This document shows positions 53,886-64,000 of a DNA stretch of 64,000 nucleotides, in pieces. The first letter of the stretch is position 1. Each line of letters begins with the position of its first letter. The notes under the pieces were generated by a model. It saw nothing but the letters and a program-made list of their open reading frames with translations, had not been told where the DNA came from and did no database searches. Origin of the DNA: Montifringilla adamsi (taxonomy: Eukaryota; Chordata; Aves; Passeriformes; Passeridae); contig JAGGNK010008670.1 of assembly GCA_017590115.1 (NCBI GenBank), forward strand, positions 434,001 through 498,000. Direction: 5' to 3'. A program made the translations under genes and the position numbers.

Positions 53886-56330
53886 GGGACGGGGAAGGAT
53901 ATAGGGAACGAAGGGAAAATACGTCTGGCAGGGCTGGAATCCTCCACTATGGCTACAGGGGCTCATTCTTCGCCTCCAAATTATTCCCTGCCTGTAGCTG
54001 GAATAAAGGGCACTTTACGTAGAAACAGCAAAGTCACTGTGAGGATTCTTTGTTTTTAATAGCACAAACCACGTAAGCAATATGAGGATTTGTTTCCATC
54101 TTGTAACTACCAGCAGGTTGTTGGTGGTGAACCTTAGAAGAGTGTTTTCCTCCCTGGGTTATTCATGTGTCTGTGAGCACCCTGCTTGCCTTTCTGTGGT
54201 TGGCACTGGTGTGGTTATCCCATCTTCTTCCCAAGTGCACTGGCTTAAGGGAAGGACAGCACTTAGCAGAAGGCAAGGTGCCTCTGGGTGTGCAAGCATG
54301 GCAGGATCAGAGAGGTTTTCAGGAGGCACATCCTCTCTAGGCACCAAAATATAGGGCCGTTGTTTCACTGTAGCTGCCGTGTCAGTGATAGATGTTAAAT
54401 GTGCGGGTCCCAGCTCCTTCCCTTGGTTTTTCATGGTTTAAGTAACCTAACATGTAAAATACACATACCACAAACAGTACAGAATTAATCCAGCGGAGTC
54501 ATGAAAAAAATCAAAACTTGGGAAGCAGCAGTTTGTCTGTCGGTTTTTTCTCCAGTGTGATTTTCTCTTCCCTTGCCCCGGTCCCGAGAAGGGAGCTGGC
54601 TGCTGGCAGGGCCGTGCTGGGGAGGGAGCTGAGCTGGAGCAGCTCGTGCAGGTCGTGGCTCAGCCGGCGCAGCGCGAGCGGGGCAGGAAGTGGCTTTCGG
54701 CGGCTCTCTGTGGATCCCCAGCGTCCCGAGCTTCACAGGGGACGGGGTGAAGCTCTACAGTGCTCTCAGGCCTGAAATGCTCCATCACCCCCAGCCACGG
54801 CTTAACTTGCAGATACTGTAAGGATTTGTTTGTCTGTTGTTCAATTTATTTTTAAATACAGCAATTACAATGCATGCAGGGTATCAATATTAAAATGTGG
54901 AAATAAGATGTTTTTATGCATCAAGCACGTGCTGGAGGTAGGAGCAGAGCCAGGGCTGCTGGTGCCAGTGGGGAGTCCCAGCCCCGTGTGCCATCACGAG
55001 GACACGGTGCCGCCGCGTGTCACCGTGGGGATGGCGGTGCTGCCAGCACACAGGCCTGGCCCCAGAGCCTCTCAGCTGTTCCTGAGCAGGGGGCTGTGAC
55101 TGCCACCGTGGGTCTGCTGGTGCTGCAGCACCCGCGGTGTCCCCGGCTTGGTTTCCCAGCAACGAGTGTCTGGCCACCGCAGGCTGACCCCACTGGCCTA
55201 GCGCTTCTCATCGCCAGGATGTGGCCGAAAGGCTGGAATCCGGCCACAGAGTGACCCGGACATGATGTCAGTGGTCGCTGGAAGTGCCTTAAAATCTCAG
55301 TGCTGGACGGGGGTGCTGCTGGTGCTGGAGCCGGGCGGCAGCGTGAGCTGGTGTCTGTGTGAGAGGGGATGGAGCGCAGCCTGGCCTGCCTTCCTCAGCC
55401 CCGGCAGCGTGACTGGCCCTTCTGCTGCCGTCAGCTGGGCCCTTCGCTTCCTTTTTTAATGCAGGAGCTGAGGCTGACCTTTGCCAAGCACTGCAAGGTC
55501 CGTGGGTGATAACCGTGGGTAACGTTACAGCGCTGCTGCGGATCCTCGGAAAGGAGTGTGCTGCTGCCCTGTGGAGTCAGCGCAGGGGCCGAGCTGGGAG
55601 CTGGGAAAGAATCTGCTGTTTAAAAATACACTGCTGACCAGAGCTGTTTACTTGTGCTCATGCTGAAAGGTTTGCCAGTGGCTGAGCTGCTGTGTGCTGG
55701 AGAGGCTCCCGGGATCCGGGGCAGGATCCCGCGGTGTCCCGGCGTGGGCCCGGCGCCTGTGGCTGCCAGCGGCTCCCCAGCCCCTGGGCACGGTGGTCAG
55801 TTAGGTCGCTGTACCATGCACGAGAATACCTTGGGGAAACAGGAAATGGAATATCGCCCTTTGGGGAATTCCCAGTCCAATCCCCATTGCTGAAGCCATT
55901 GCTCAGTTTTGGTTTTGTTTCAGCTCTGTGTCAGTTTTGGTGTGTGCTGAGCTCAACCAGCTCTAGTCGTTGAGTTACCTTGCTGCAATATCCCAAACTT
56001 CAGATGTTCTGCAAAAGCAATTTAGGGAGATGCTGCACCAGCTCTGTCTGGACCTTATAAGGTCAGTCAATACTTTAGTACAGATTAAAAAAGATTTTTG
56101 GTTAGGATATTCAAAAGTAATTTTTAATTTTTCAGTAATTCAATATGGATGTAATGTCCTTGTTCTTTACTAAAATAGCAACACGCTGAAAAATTGACCT
56201 TAATGTTAAAATATTTGATTTCTTATTAATGTATATAATATTAGTATTAATTAGACAGCTATTCTTGCATTATCTCTTGAACATAAGACAGATACTTAGT
56301 CACTGAATTTTTCTCTACAAACTCCTGCAT

Positions 56331-56400
56331 CTTGGCAGGAGTGGAAATGAGGTGACCTTTAAGGTCCCTTCCAGCCCAGCCCGCCGTGTGATGCTGTGAT
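56331..56400 (+). mobile_element. Short CR1 3' tail in MBNL1 intron
   Basis: GAGGTGACCTTTAAGGTCCC is followed by TTCCAGCCCAGCC and GTGATGCTGTGAT. This is the sense 3' end of a CR1 copy with a changed terminal ATTCTGTGAT-type repeat. Confidence 0.75.
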
Positions 56401-57719
56401 GTGTCACTCCAAGACCTGGTGTGCCCTAGGAGTGACTGCTGTGTGGAGCTGACGTCAGGCAGGTGTGAGTGCTGCAGAGCTGCAGCCCCTGGGCAGGACT
56501 TCTCCGAGCTGGAGATGGCCTGTGTGCTCGGCTATATTTGGAACATAAACAGGCAGAGCAGATCCTCGCAGGGAGGGGACCCTGGGCAGTGGCAGTGCCC
56601 TTCGGCACTGGCCCCGGCCCAGGTGTCCTCTGCGGGCGCAGGGACAGCGCACCGAGCGCGCAGCCGCCGCAGCCAAACTCCACTGCCCTGCCCTGCCCTG
56701 CCCTGCCCTGCCGGGAGGAGGCAAAAATAGATGCCAGAAGTGAAACTTGCAGCTTGGGTAAAGCGCCTTTTTTTTTTTTTAATTACTATTTCCCCCTCCT
56801 GTGAAATGCAGGCACACACTCTGTGCAGGGCTAGAGCGAGGAAGGCGGTGTTGGCTCCCGAGGTTCCCTCCCGTGCCGTGTGGGAGCGGTGGCACTGGGC
56901 TCTGGACGCTCTGTCTGGCTGCAGACACGTCCTGTGGGTGCACCTGGCAGCTGCTCCTTACCTGCGAGCAGAGCGAGCAGCCGCTGGCCCGTGGTCATTG
57001 GGAGCGTGGGGAGCAAGAGGCAGCCAGGCCCGTGGCTGTGACCTCTGGGCTGCTGCAGGAGGTCAGGGCTGGGACAGCCCCAGCGAGATGTTATCATCCT
57101 GCTGCCTAATTAGCGCTAATGGAACCTGCAAGGCTGGCCTAGGGCAGCGCGTGAATCAAGATGAACGTGTGTGGGATAATCTGGCCCTTAGATATTAGGA
57201 GGATAATTTTAAACCAAGAATGATTATGTAGTGTATTCAAATTATGCGCTGGAGCGGCTGAGTCAGCTCCAGCTCTGGCTCTGCCTTGTTTAAATGCCGT
57301 AGGATTTTTTTCCTAAATTTGGATGCCTAAAAGCCTGTTAGACTGTCTACCGCAAAAATAAGCTCAAGTTCCTATATCAGGAAACTGGTTTGCAACAGAA
57401 ATTTGATTTTTACCATCATTTTGAAACATTTTTTCTTCTTTCTTTTTCTTGGAAAAATAAGCCGAAGTAGAACTCGTTTTGAAATTACGTTAGCTTCGTC
57501 AGATGTTCCGATAGATGAGTCATCCGCGTTTCCTGAAAGCTGAGATAAAGATGTCTGAACAATGGGGAGATGGATGTCAAATGCAAATCTTGCGGGAGCT
57601 GCAGATGTGCCGAGGCCAACGTCACTGTGGCCGGGCGGCCACTGCCAGCCCTGTGCTGGGGAAAGTGTCACACGGCGGGAGGGGCAGGGGGATGGGGTGT
57701 CCCGGTGCTACCCGCCAGG

Positions 57720-58190
57720 GCTGTCCCGGCGCTGTCCCGGTGCTGTCCCGGTGCTGTCCCAGCACTATCCCGGTGCTATCCCAGGGCTGTCCCGGCGCTG
57801 TCCTGACGCTGTCCCAGCGCTGTCCCGGTGTCGTCCCAGCACTATCCCGGCGCTGTCCCAGTGCTGTCCCAGTGCTGTCCCAGCACTATCCCGGCGCTAT
57901 CCCAGTGCTATCCCAGTGCTGCCTCCAGTGCTATCCCAGTGCTGTCCCAGCACTATCCCGACGCTATCCCAGCGCTATCCCAGTGCTGTCCCAGTGCTGT
58001 CCCAGCATTATCCCGACGCTGTCCCAGCGCTGTCCCAGTGCTATCCCAGCGCTGTCCCAGTGCTGTCCCAGTGCTGTCCCAGCATTATCCTGGCGCTGTC
58101 CCAGTGCTATCCCAGCGCTATCCCAGTGCTATCCCAGCACTGTCCCGGCGCTGTCCCGGTGCTGGCCCAGCACTGCCCTGGCACTGCCCC
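57720..58190 (+). repeat. 11-bp minisatellite, about 43 copies
   Basis: Units vary around GCTGTCCCAGY, with alternates GCTATCCCAGY, ACTATCCCGGY and GCTGTCCCGGY. They repeat every 11 bp with one irregular unit near 57918. Three units make 33 bp, so each forward frame reads an 11-residue pattern (CCPSAVPALSR type) and stays open. The frames at 57515-58273, 57562-58425 and 57828-58268 are products of the repeat and not genes. Confidence 0.97.
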
Positions 58191-61100
58191 GCTGTGCTCA
58201 GCACAGCTGCACACTGGCTCTCTGCAGGGTGGGGCTGCTGTGTTCCCAAACCTGCTGTTTCCAAGTGATCTGAACCTCATGTGGCTTCAGTGGCTGTGGC
58301 GAGCACAGGTCACAGCCCGTGGCTTTGGAGATAACGTGCACCATGAGCACTGCACTTCCAGGCTTTTTTTAAGCTATGCTCCCACTAAGGCAGCTCCTTC
58401 ATGTTCAAGCTGGGTGTCCCAATGAAGTGTAAAAGTTTTTTCTACTCTTTCTTCAACAGCTGGAAAGTCTTAAACTTCCACATTTCTCTGCTATTTTTTT
58501 TTTTTAAGAAGAAGCTGGAAACCAGAAGTGTAAGTCACTTCAGTGATGGTGTCTGAGGTTGAAGCTCTGGTGCCTAGTGTCTGAGACCCACCAGCACTTG
58601 GTATGATAGTATTTTATCTTCTGATGTAGAAGTGTTTATTTTTTTAAAGTAGAACACCTGGACTCTGTAAAAGTGACTGCCACTTTTTACCAAGAAGGCT
58701 AAAAAATACATACATGTAGCATTATTACTATTATTATTATTATTGCTGAAATTCATGAGCATCTTATTTCTTCTACCTCAGAGATGTAACTGTTAGTTGT
58801 TCAAGTCTCTCTACTAAAGTCTCTCTACTTTGTCACTGCTTAAAAAATACTGATTTTTTTTGACTTGTTTTTCTCCCTTGTGTGACACTTACCTAAGGGT
58901 GTAGAGTAAGAACTCTATTTCCTTTAACACAAAGAAAAGAAAATCCCATAAGCCTATTGCACTAATTGTGTTGAGAATGGCAGATCCTGGGTCTGATTCT
59001 TCTTCAATGAAGGCAAAAGAAGAAACCCAGCACACTTGAGCAGGTGATTCCTGGGTATTTTTACCTGTGTGGTGGCAGGACTCGGGGTGCAGGGATGAGG
59101 TGAGGCTCAGGGCTGGGAGGCAGATGGACACATGGCTGATTGCAAGGAAGCTCGTAAAGCAGTAACCCTTGGCAAAAAATGAAAACATAAACAATGTTCA
59201 AATTCCTAAGGTCTGATTTCTCATTTTTCTCCCTGCGTCTGCCAGCAGGCTGAGCTCCAGAAGAGGAAGCAAAGGGAAAAGTGGCAAACACATCGAGAAA
59301 ATGGGGCAATTGTTAGGTGGAGTGGCAAATAGTCCATTAGCAAACCAAACAATTGAAAGCACGTGTGTTCCTCTGTGGGAAGATAGATGGTGTTTTGAAA
59401 TCTTATCAGGCCTTTGGACAGAGGAGTTACAACTAACTACAGCCTTCACAGCTCATTTTACAGTTTCAGCTCTGCCTCGGCAGAAAGAAATTAAGTAGAA
59501 ATTAAAACATTGCACTGCAGCATTTGCAGTGTCATTTCTTAAAGGCTGTGCATAATAGAAACCAGCGTGGGCTCCTGTTACAGTCAGGAACTCTGCTGGG
59601 CATAGTCAAAATCGGTAAAATTCTGAACTGGTTTGCAGGGAAGATGTAAGGAGGCATAAAATAAGAAAACTTCGTGTCAAGAAGATTCAGACATTTGTCC
59701 CAAGTCTTAACCGAGTGATCAGGAGCAGCCTGTGAGGCCTGTCTCCTTCCCAGGATGACCCCAAGTGTCTGTTTTTCCAAATACAGATGCTTTGTTGCCA
59801 AGGCTCACTGAAATTTGTTGGAAGCAACAAATTGCATTCAAGACCGAACGATCACATCTGTTTTTTGGCTTTGGAGAAATGCTGGTGTTTCTTTGTTGGG
59901 GCTGCAGGGCCTTGTTAGCCCAGCTGGATGTTATTTAGGAACTGCTGCCCCGGGTGCTGCTTAGGAGTCTGTGCTTCCTGTCAGGAGCTGCTCCCGGGTG
60001 ATGCCTGGGAACGAGCCTCTTCTCCAGGTGAGAGCCAAGGCCAGGGCGAGGCCACAGCCCTCCCTCCAAAGTGCCCAGCTGCACACATCCCCGCAGAGAG
60101 AGCCAGCAGGGCTTTGGGCTTTGCCAGAACCGCCCTGGTGCTCTGTGCTGGGCTGTGCTCGGGGCTGCTCCTGCTCCAGGGCTGCACAGCAGCACTCCAG
60201 CCAGCCCCCTAGGAAATGACAAGAGCTGCTTTTATCCTGGTCCAGAGGCCTGTCTTGTCCTCTGTTTCACAGTGCCACTAGGAGGATTACTGCTGTTGAA
60301 ATAAGATTTAAGTTGACGCTGAATTGTCAGGTCCTGAAACAAGATTATGCAAGTAAGAAAACCTTTGGGTTCATGGTTGAATTTATTTGAAATACTTATG
60401 ACATATCCTCTTCATTAGGAAACATCTCAGGATTTAACTGATGCAGAACACACGTTGAGGTTGTTGAAAGCAACCGCGATATTTGATCAAACAAAGGAAA
60501 ATACATCTGATGAAGTGGATCTTTAAAGAAGAAGAAAAAATCCGGTGTAGTGCTTCAGGAGGGCTTCACCCTGGCACTAGCAAGCTGCTTCCTCAGATTG
60601 CCTTTTCATTATACTCCACTCACTGGATAAACTTCTCAGCTCTCAGCCCTGGAGATCCCCAAAAGTTCTCTCTTTTCAGAGAGGGGATGGTGGGCTCTGG
60701 TGGGAGAGCGCTGATGCCTCCCAAGTTTGCTGACAGCAGCGGCAGGGGGCAGGGGCCGGCTGGGGAGCAGGTCTGGATCCAGCTTCATCTCAGAGCACTT
60801 CAAGTCCCGTCAAGTTCCTGGAAAGACTCTCTTCAGCTCCAGATTTCTCTGGACCATTCCTAACTTGGCAGAATAGTACAGAGAGTTAGCAAAAAGAGAG
60901 AGAGTGCTGTTTGAAAAGAGAAGCAGTTCTGGGAGGAAGCAAAGCTGGTTACTTTTTGTTGGTGCGATTTCACTGAATTTGCATGGGTTAATTCCAGGCT
61001 TACATAGAGACATAAATGGTTGTGAGATTGAGATTTAAATTTGAAAGAGAGGAATTGCAAAGTATGGAAATTGTCCTTCATGTGTGCACACACTGCCCAC

Positions 61101-62338
61101 CCTGTGGGAGGGCAAGTGTCCATGTGTGCCCAAGGGAGCAGCAGGCAGCTGGCACAGACAGGGAGCTGTGAGGATGAGGAGGGAGGGTGGATGCGAGGCC
61201 ACCTCTGTTGAGGGGACATACCTGTGAGACCAGGAGGGGCAAACATTCCATTGAATCGGAGATGGAGCAGGGCAGTTTGTGGTTGGGGCAGGTTATGAGC
61301 AGGAGCTGGCTCAGGCCGAGGGGTCTGTGGTGTCCCTGGGGACAGGGTCGTTTGTGTGTGGACGTGCTGGAAAGCCCTGCCGTTTGGGAGCAGGCAGCAA
61401 AGGCAGGGTGGCTGCAGGTGTAGTAGGTAACTGCCAGTTTGCAGGAGTAAAACTCACTGGTTTCTGCTCGCTCTTTATCCTGGTGGGATTCAGTCTGAAA
61501 ACCTGTACAGGTTCAGTGGTATTCGATACTGGGCAAGGAGGAGGTTGTGGTTTTTAATTTGAGAGCGTCTTTCCAGCCTTGTCTGGCTCAGGGAGGGGTT
61601 CTCACTCCCCCCAGGAGCCTGGCAGGTTTTTAGGTGTGCAGTAGCCACCACAGCAATGTCGGGAACTGCACAGTTTTTCTTACTTGGTTCTGTTATATAG
61701 GAACAAGAGTGTGCACATTTAACTGAAGTCTTTTGACAAGAATAGGCAGAATGAAATGTTTTCTGGGTCTTTGGGGCTCGCTGTAAACTGACATTGGTGA
61801 AACAAATACTGAGTGGAAAGAAAGAGTACACTTGGTTGTGTATTTGTGCAGAATTCAGCAGGCAGCAGCTTGGAGCACATTGTGCCACCGGAGACCGGCT
61901 GAGCTGCAGCTGCACAGGCTGCAGGTTCTGCTGTCCTTTGCCCTTGCTTGCAGTGCAGTCACTGTGTAGAGCCAGCTGTAGATGGGAAATTGTTCCTGGA
62001 ATTCTGGTTGCTTTCTGGTTGTAGGATGTGCTCAGAACATCATCTGCATTGACATACCGTTGCTTGTCTGGTGCCCTGGTAAAATTTTCCCTGCAGTGAG
62101 CTGAGTCAGGAGACAGCCTGGATGTCTGCAGTGGCTGTAACCAAATGAAAATGCAGGTGAGCTGGGAAGGCCCCTGACTGGGCACACTGAAGGGTTAAAG
62201 AGTTCCCGCTCACTAAGCACTCTGTAGAGGAAACAGGAGAGTCAGTACTTTGTATCTACTGGCTGTTATTTACTCCCCTTGTTGGTTGAATGCTGGCTGC
62301 ACCTCGTGTCTGTAGAGCAGGGTGAGGTGCTTCCAGAG

Positions 62339-62390
62339 GGATGGATGGATGGATGGATGGATGGATGGATGGATGGATGGATGGATGGAT
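62339..62390 (+). repeat. (GGAT)13 microsatellite
   Basis: Thirteen uninterrupted GGAT units (52 bp) in the MBNL1 intron. A perfect array of this length is likely to be length-polymorphic. Confidence 0.98.
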
Positions 62391-64000
62391 ATGGCAGCTT
62401 TAACTCCAGGTAAAGTACCTTAAAATGCAAAGGTCTTGTGACAGTGGAACACAAGGAATTGTTTCATAGTAAAAAAAATAATTTGTGATTTAAATTTCCA
62501 GGTGATACTGGAGGGGTGTGGTGGGGTTGGTCAGTCCAGGGAACACCTCACCAGGCTGGGCATTTGTTGCAGAAGTGTGTGGAGCTGCATCTGGCAAAAC
62601 AGACACGCAGCACAGAGTGAGCTCACTACAGCCAGGACAGGGTTTGGGTTTTTCTCTATGGCTGCACTGAACAGGAGGAAACAGGATTTTTTATGACAGT
62701 GGTAAAGGTGATTAAGTCTCTAACTAGAAGAGAAGGCAAGGCAGAAGAGAGAAAGAAATTAGAGGGCGGGACAGAAGAGAGACAAAAAGCTGAAGAGGTC
62801 AGATGCTGTCATAATGCCTGGCACATAACACAGGAGAGAGGGCTCTGTCTGAGCTGTGTGAGCAGATGGGAGGGGAAGGGGGAGCAAGAGCAAAGCACAA
62901 GTCAGGGAGATCAGGAGATGTCAGAGGATGTAGTGTGCAGACAGGCTCCAAAATTCCTTGACAAAATGTGTTTGTTCCCAGGTTCTGCCAGCTTTTTGCA
63001 AAGGATCCTCTGCACCTAGTTCCAAACGTGGTTACTGGTGTGATTAAATATATCTGAAGAGAAAAATAACACTTGCTGATGGATTTATTTTTTTTTTTTT
63101 TTAATATGGAGGAAAGCACACCTTGTTCTGCTTTGTTGGAATCCTTTAGCATTTGGCTTCATTAAGTCCAGCGCTGAAAGTCAGAAGGGAAGGGAGGTCT
63201 CCTGTTCATGTTTAGTCCATTGGCTGAAGACACTGCTAATGTTTGTAACAATGTAAAATATTTCTACACAGCATTTGTCGCATATTTATGGTTTAGATGT
63301 TTCTGGTAATTTTAGATACCTAAGGAATTAGACACTGAAAATGTAGCAACAGTGGAAGGTTGAAGTTATTTGTTATACTTGTCAACTGTTCTGCTCTGGG
63401 CTACACACACACCGTAGGCTGTTTGTGTATGTGTGTGTGCTCATTGTATATTATGTATAATATATGTCTGTGTGTGTGACTTCTCCAGGTTTTTTTCAGG
63501 CTGTGTGTTTTGTGTGTTGACTTTGGGTTTGTACACAAAAAGGAGCATTCAGAAACTGCAAAGACCTTTTGTGAATTAAGAAGCTACTTTATGCTTAAAA
63601 AATTTTAAAATTGTAGTTGCTAAAAATACACTCGTATTTAATATTTAAAATTTGGAAAGCATTGCTGGATTTTATTGTTGTCTGGAGTGCAGCCATGGGT
63701 CAGTTGTCCAGCACCATCTGTAGTTGTTCCATTCTTTCTTCTCTGTTCTGTTTAAATGACAAATAATGAAGTGTTTCTGAGTGACTGCTCAAGTTCTGTT
63801 TTGATCACCTGACAAATTACTTGGTTCAGCTTCTGCTCCTCGGTGTTGTGTAAAAGCTGTCTGAGCCCTGCAGGGATTCCCAGGGGCTGTGGTGCCACGG
63901 AAGAGCAGGATCAGCTGCTGGGAGCAGCACATCTCCAGGTCCCTGGAATGCTGGGGCTCTGAGCTCTTGGGCATAACGGTGAGCAAAGCTGTCACCGTCA

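Larger units (their letters stand above)
53718..64000 (+). other. MBNL1: MBNL1 intron following the first coding exon (runs off the window)
   Basis: The intron begins GTGAGTAAAT and no matching acceptor with MBNL1 sequence is seen. It holds a YGCY-rich patch at 53808-53878, a CR1 tail at 56331-56400, a CCTGC run at about 56685-56713, the 11-bp minisatellite at 57720-58190, an (ATT)n run at about 58725-58745, the (GGAT)n at 62339-62390, a T-run at about 63086-63103 and TG/TA-rich sequence at about 63405-63478. No coding exon is recognised. Confidence 0.85.

Noticed and set aside
57515..58425. Forward frames of 146-287 residues with an apparent serine/proline/cysteine repeat protein
   Set aside because: All three frames are open over the same 11-bp array with equivalent rotated repeats, the signature of a stop-free minisatellite.
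53718..64000. Second MBNL1 coding exon (rest of zinc finger pair)
   Set aside because: I looked for a frame continuing GRCSRENCKYLHPP after an acceptor and found none, so it must lie beyond the window.
1..64000. CRISPR arrays, bacterial operons, insertion sequences or ribosomal RNA genes
   Set aside because: Nothing of this kind is present. The tandem repeats lack the spacer structure of CRISPR arrays, and the gene content is vertebrate.

Overview
This window is vertebrate nuclear DNA, almost certainly from a bird. Coding sequence is sparse and split by GT-AG introns, several CpG-rich islands are present, and the only interspersed repeats I recognise are short fragments resembling CR1, the main avian LINE. 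Three genes can be supported, all on the + strand: AADAC (arylacetamide deacetylase, complete, five exons), SUCNR1 (succinate receptor 1, complete, two exons) and the first coding exon of MBNL1 (muscleblind-like 1, continuing beyond the right edge). The same order is known from human 3q25, so this is an ordinary conserved syntenic block.

Layout. 1-10.9 kb: intergenic DNA with CR1 fragments, a 119-bp direct repeat, and GC-rich tandem repeats near 7.5 kb and just upstream of AADAC. 10.9-16.5 kb: AADAC, with its 3' UTR probably reaching about 17.7 kb. 17.7-20.4 kb: spacer with one CR1 fragment. 20.4-23.65 kb: SUCNR1, whose start codon sits alone at the end of exon 1. 23.65-52.4 kb: no protein-coding gene that I can defend. 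This stretch has AT-rich DNA, a perfect or near-perfect 557-bp tandem duplication, several GC-rich islands (about 30.0-30.8, 34.0-34.8, 34.9-35.2, 39.0-39.45 and 43.2-44.0 kb), some ending in good splice donors, and one 19-base assembly gap. These islands are good candidates for alternative non-coding first exons of MBNL1 and for a divergent antisense transcript. 52.4-53.7 kb: CpG island, 5' UTR exon and first coding exon of MBNL1, with dense YGCY (MBNL-binding) motifs. 53.7-64 kb: MBNL1 intron containing an 11-bp minisatellite of about 470 bp.

The three genes do not form a pathway: AADAC is an ER-lumenal lipase/esterase, SUCNR1 a plasma-membrane GPCR for succinate, and MBNL1 an RNA-binding splicing regulator. 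I found no convincing new biological system. The points most worth checking are the splice-junction start codon of SUCNR1, the YGCY-rich architecture of the MBNL1 first coding exon, the 557-bp duplication, and a possible antisense transcript starting near 39.45 kb. Long open frames in the GC-rich islands and minisatellites are by-products of base composition and are not annotated as genes.
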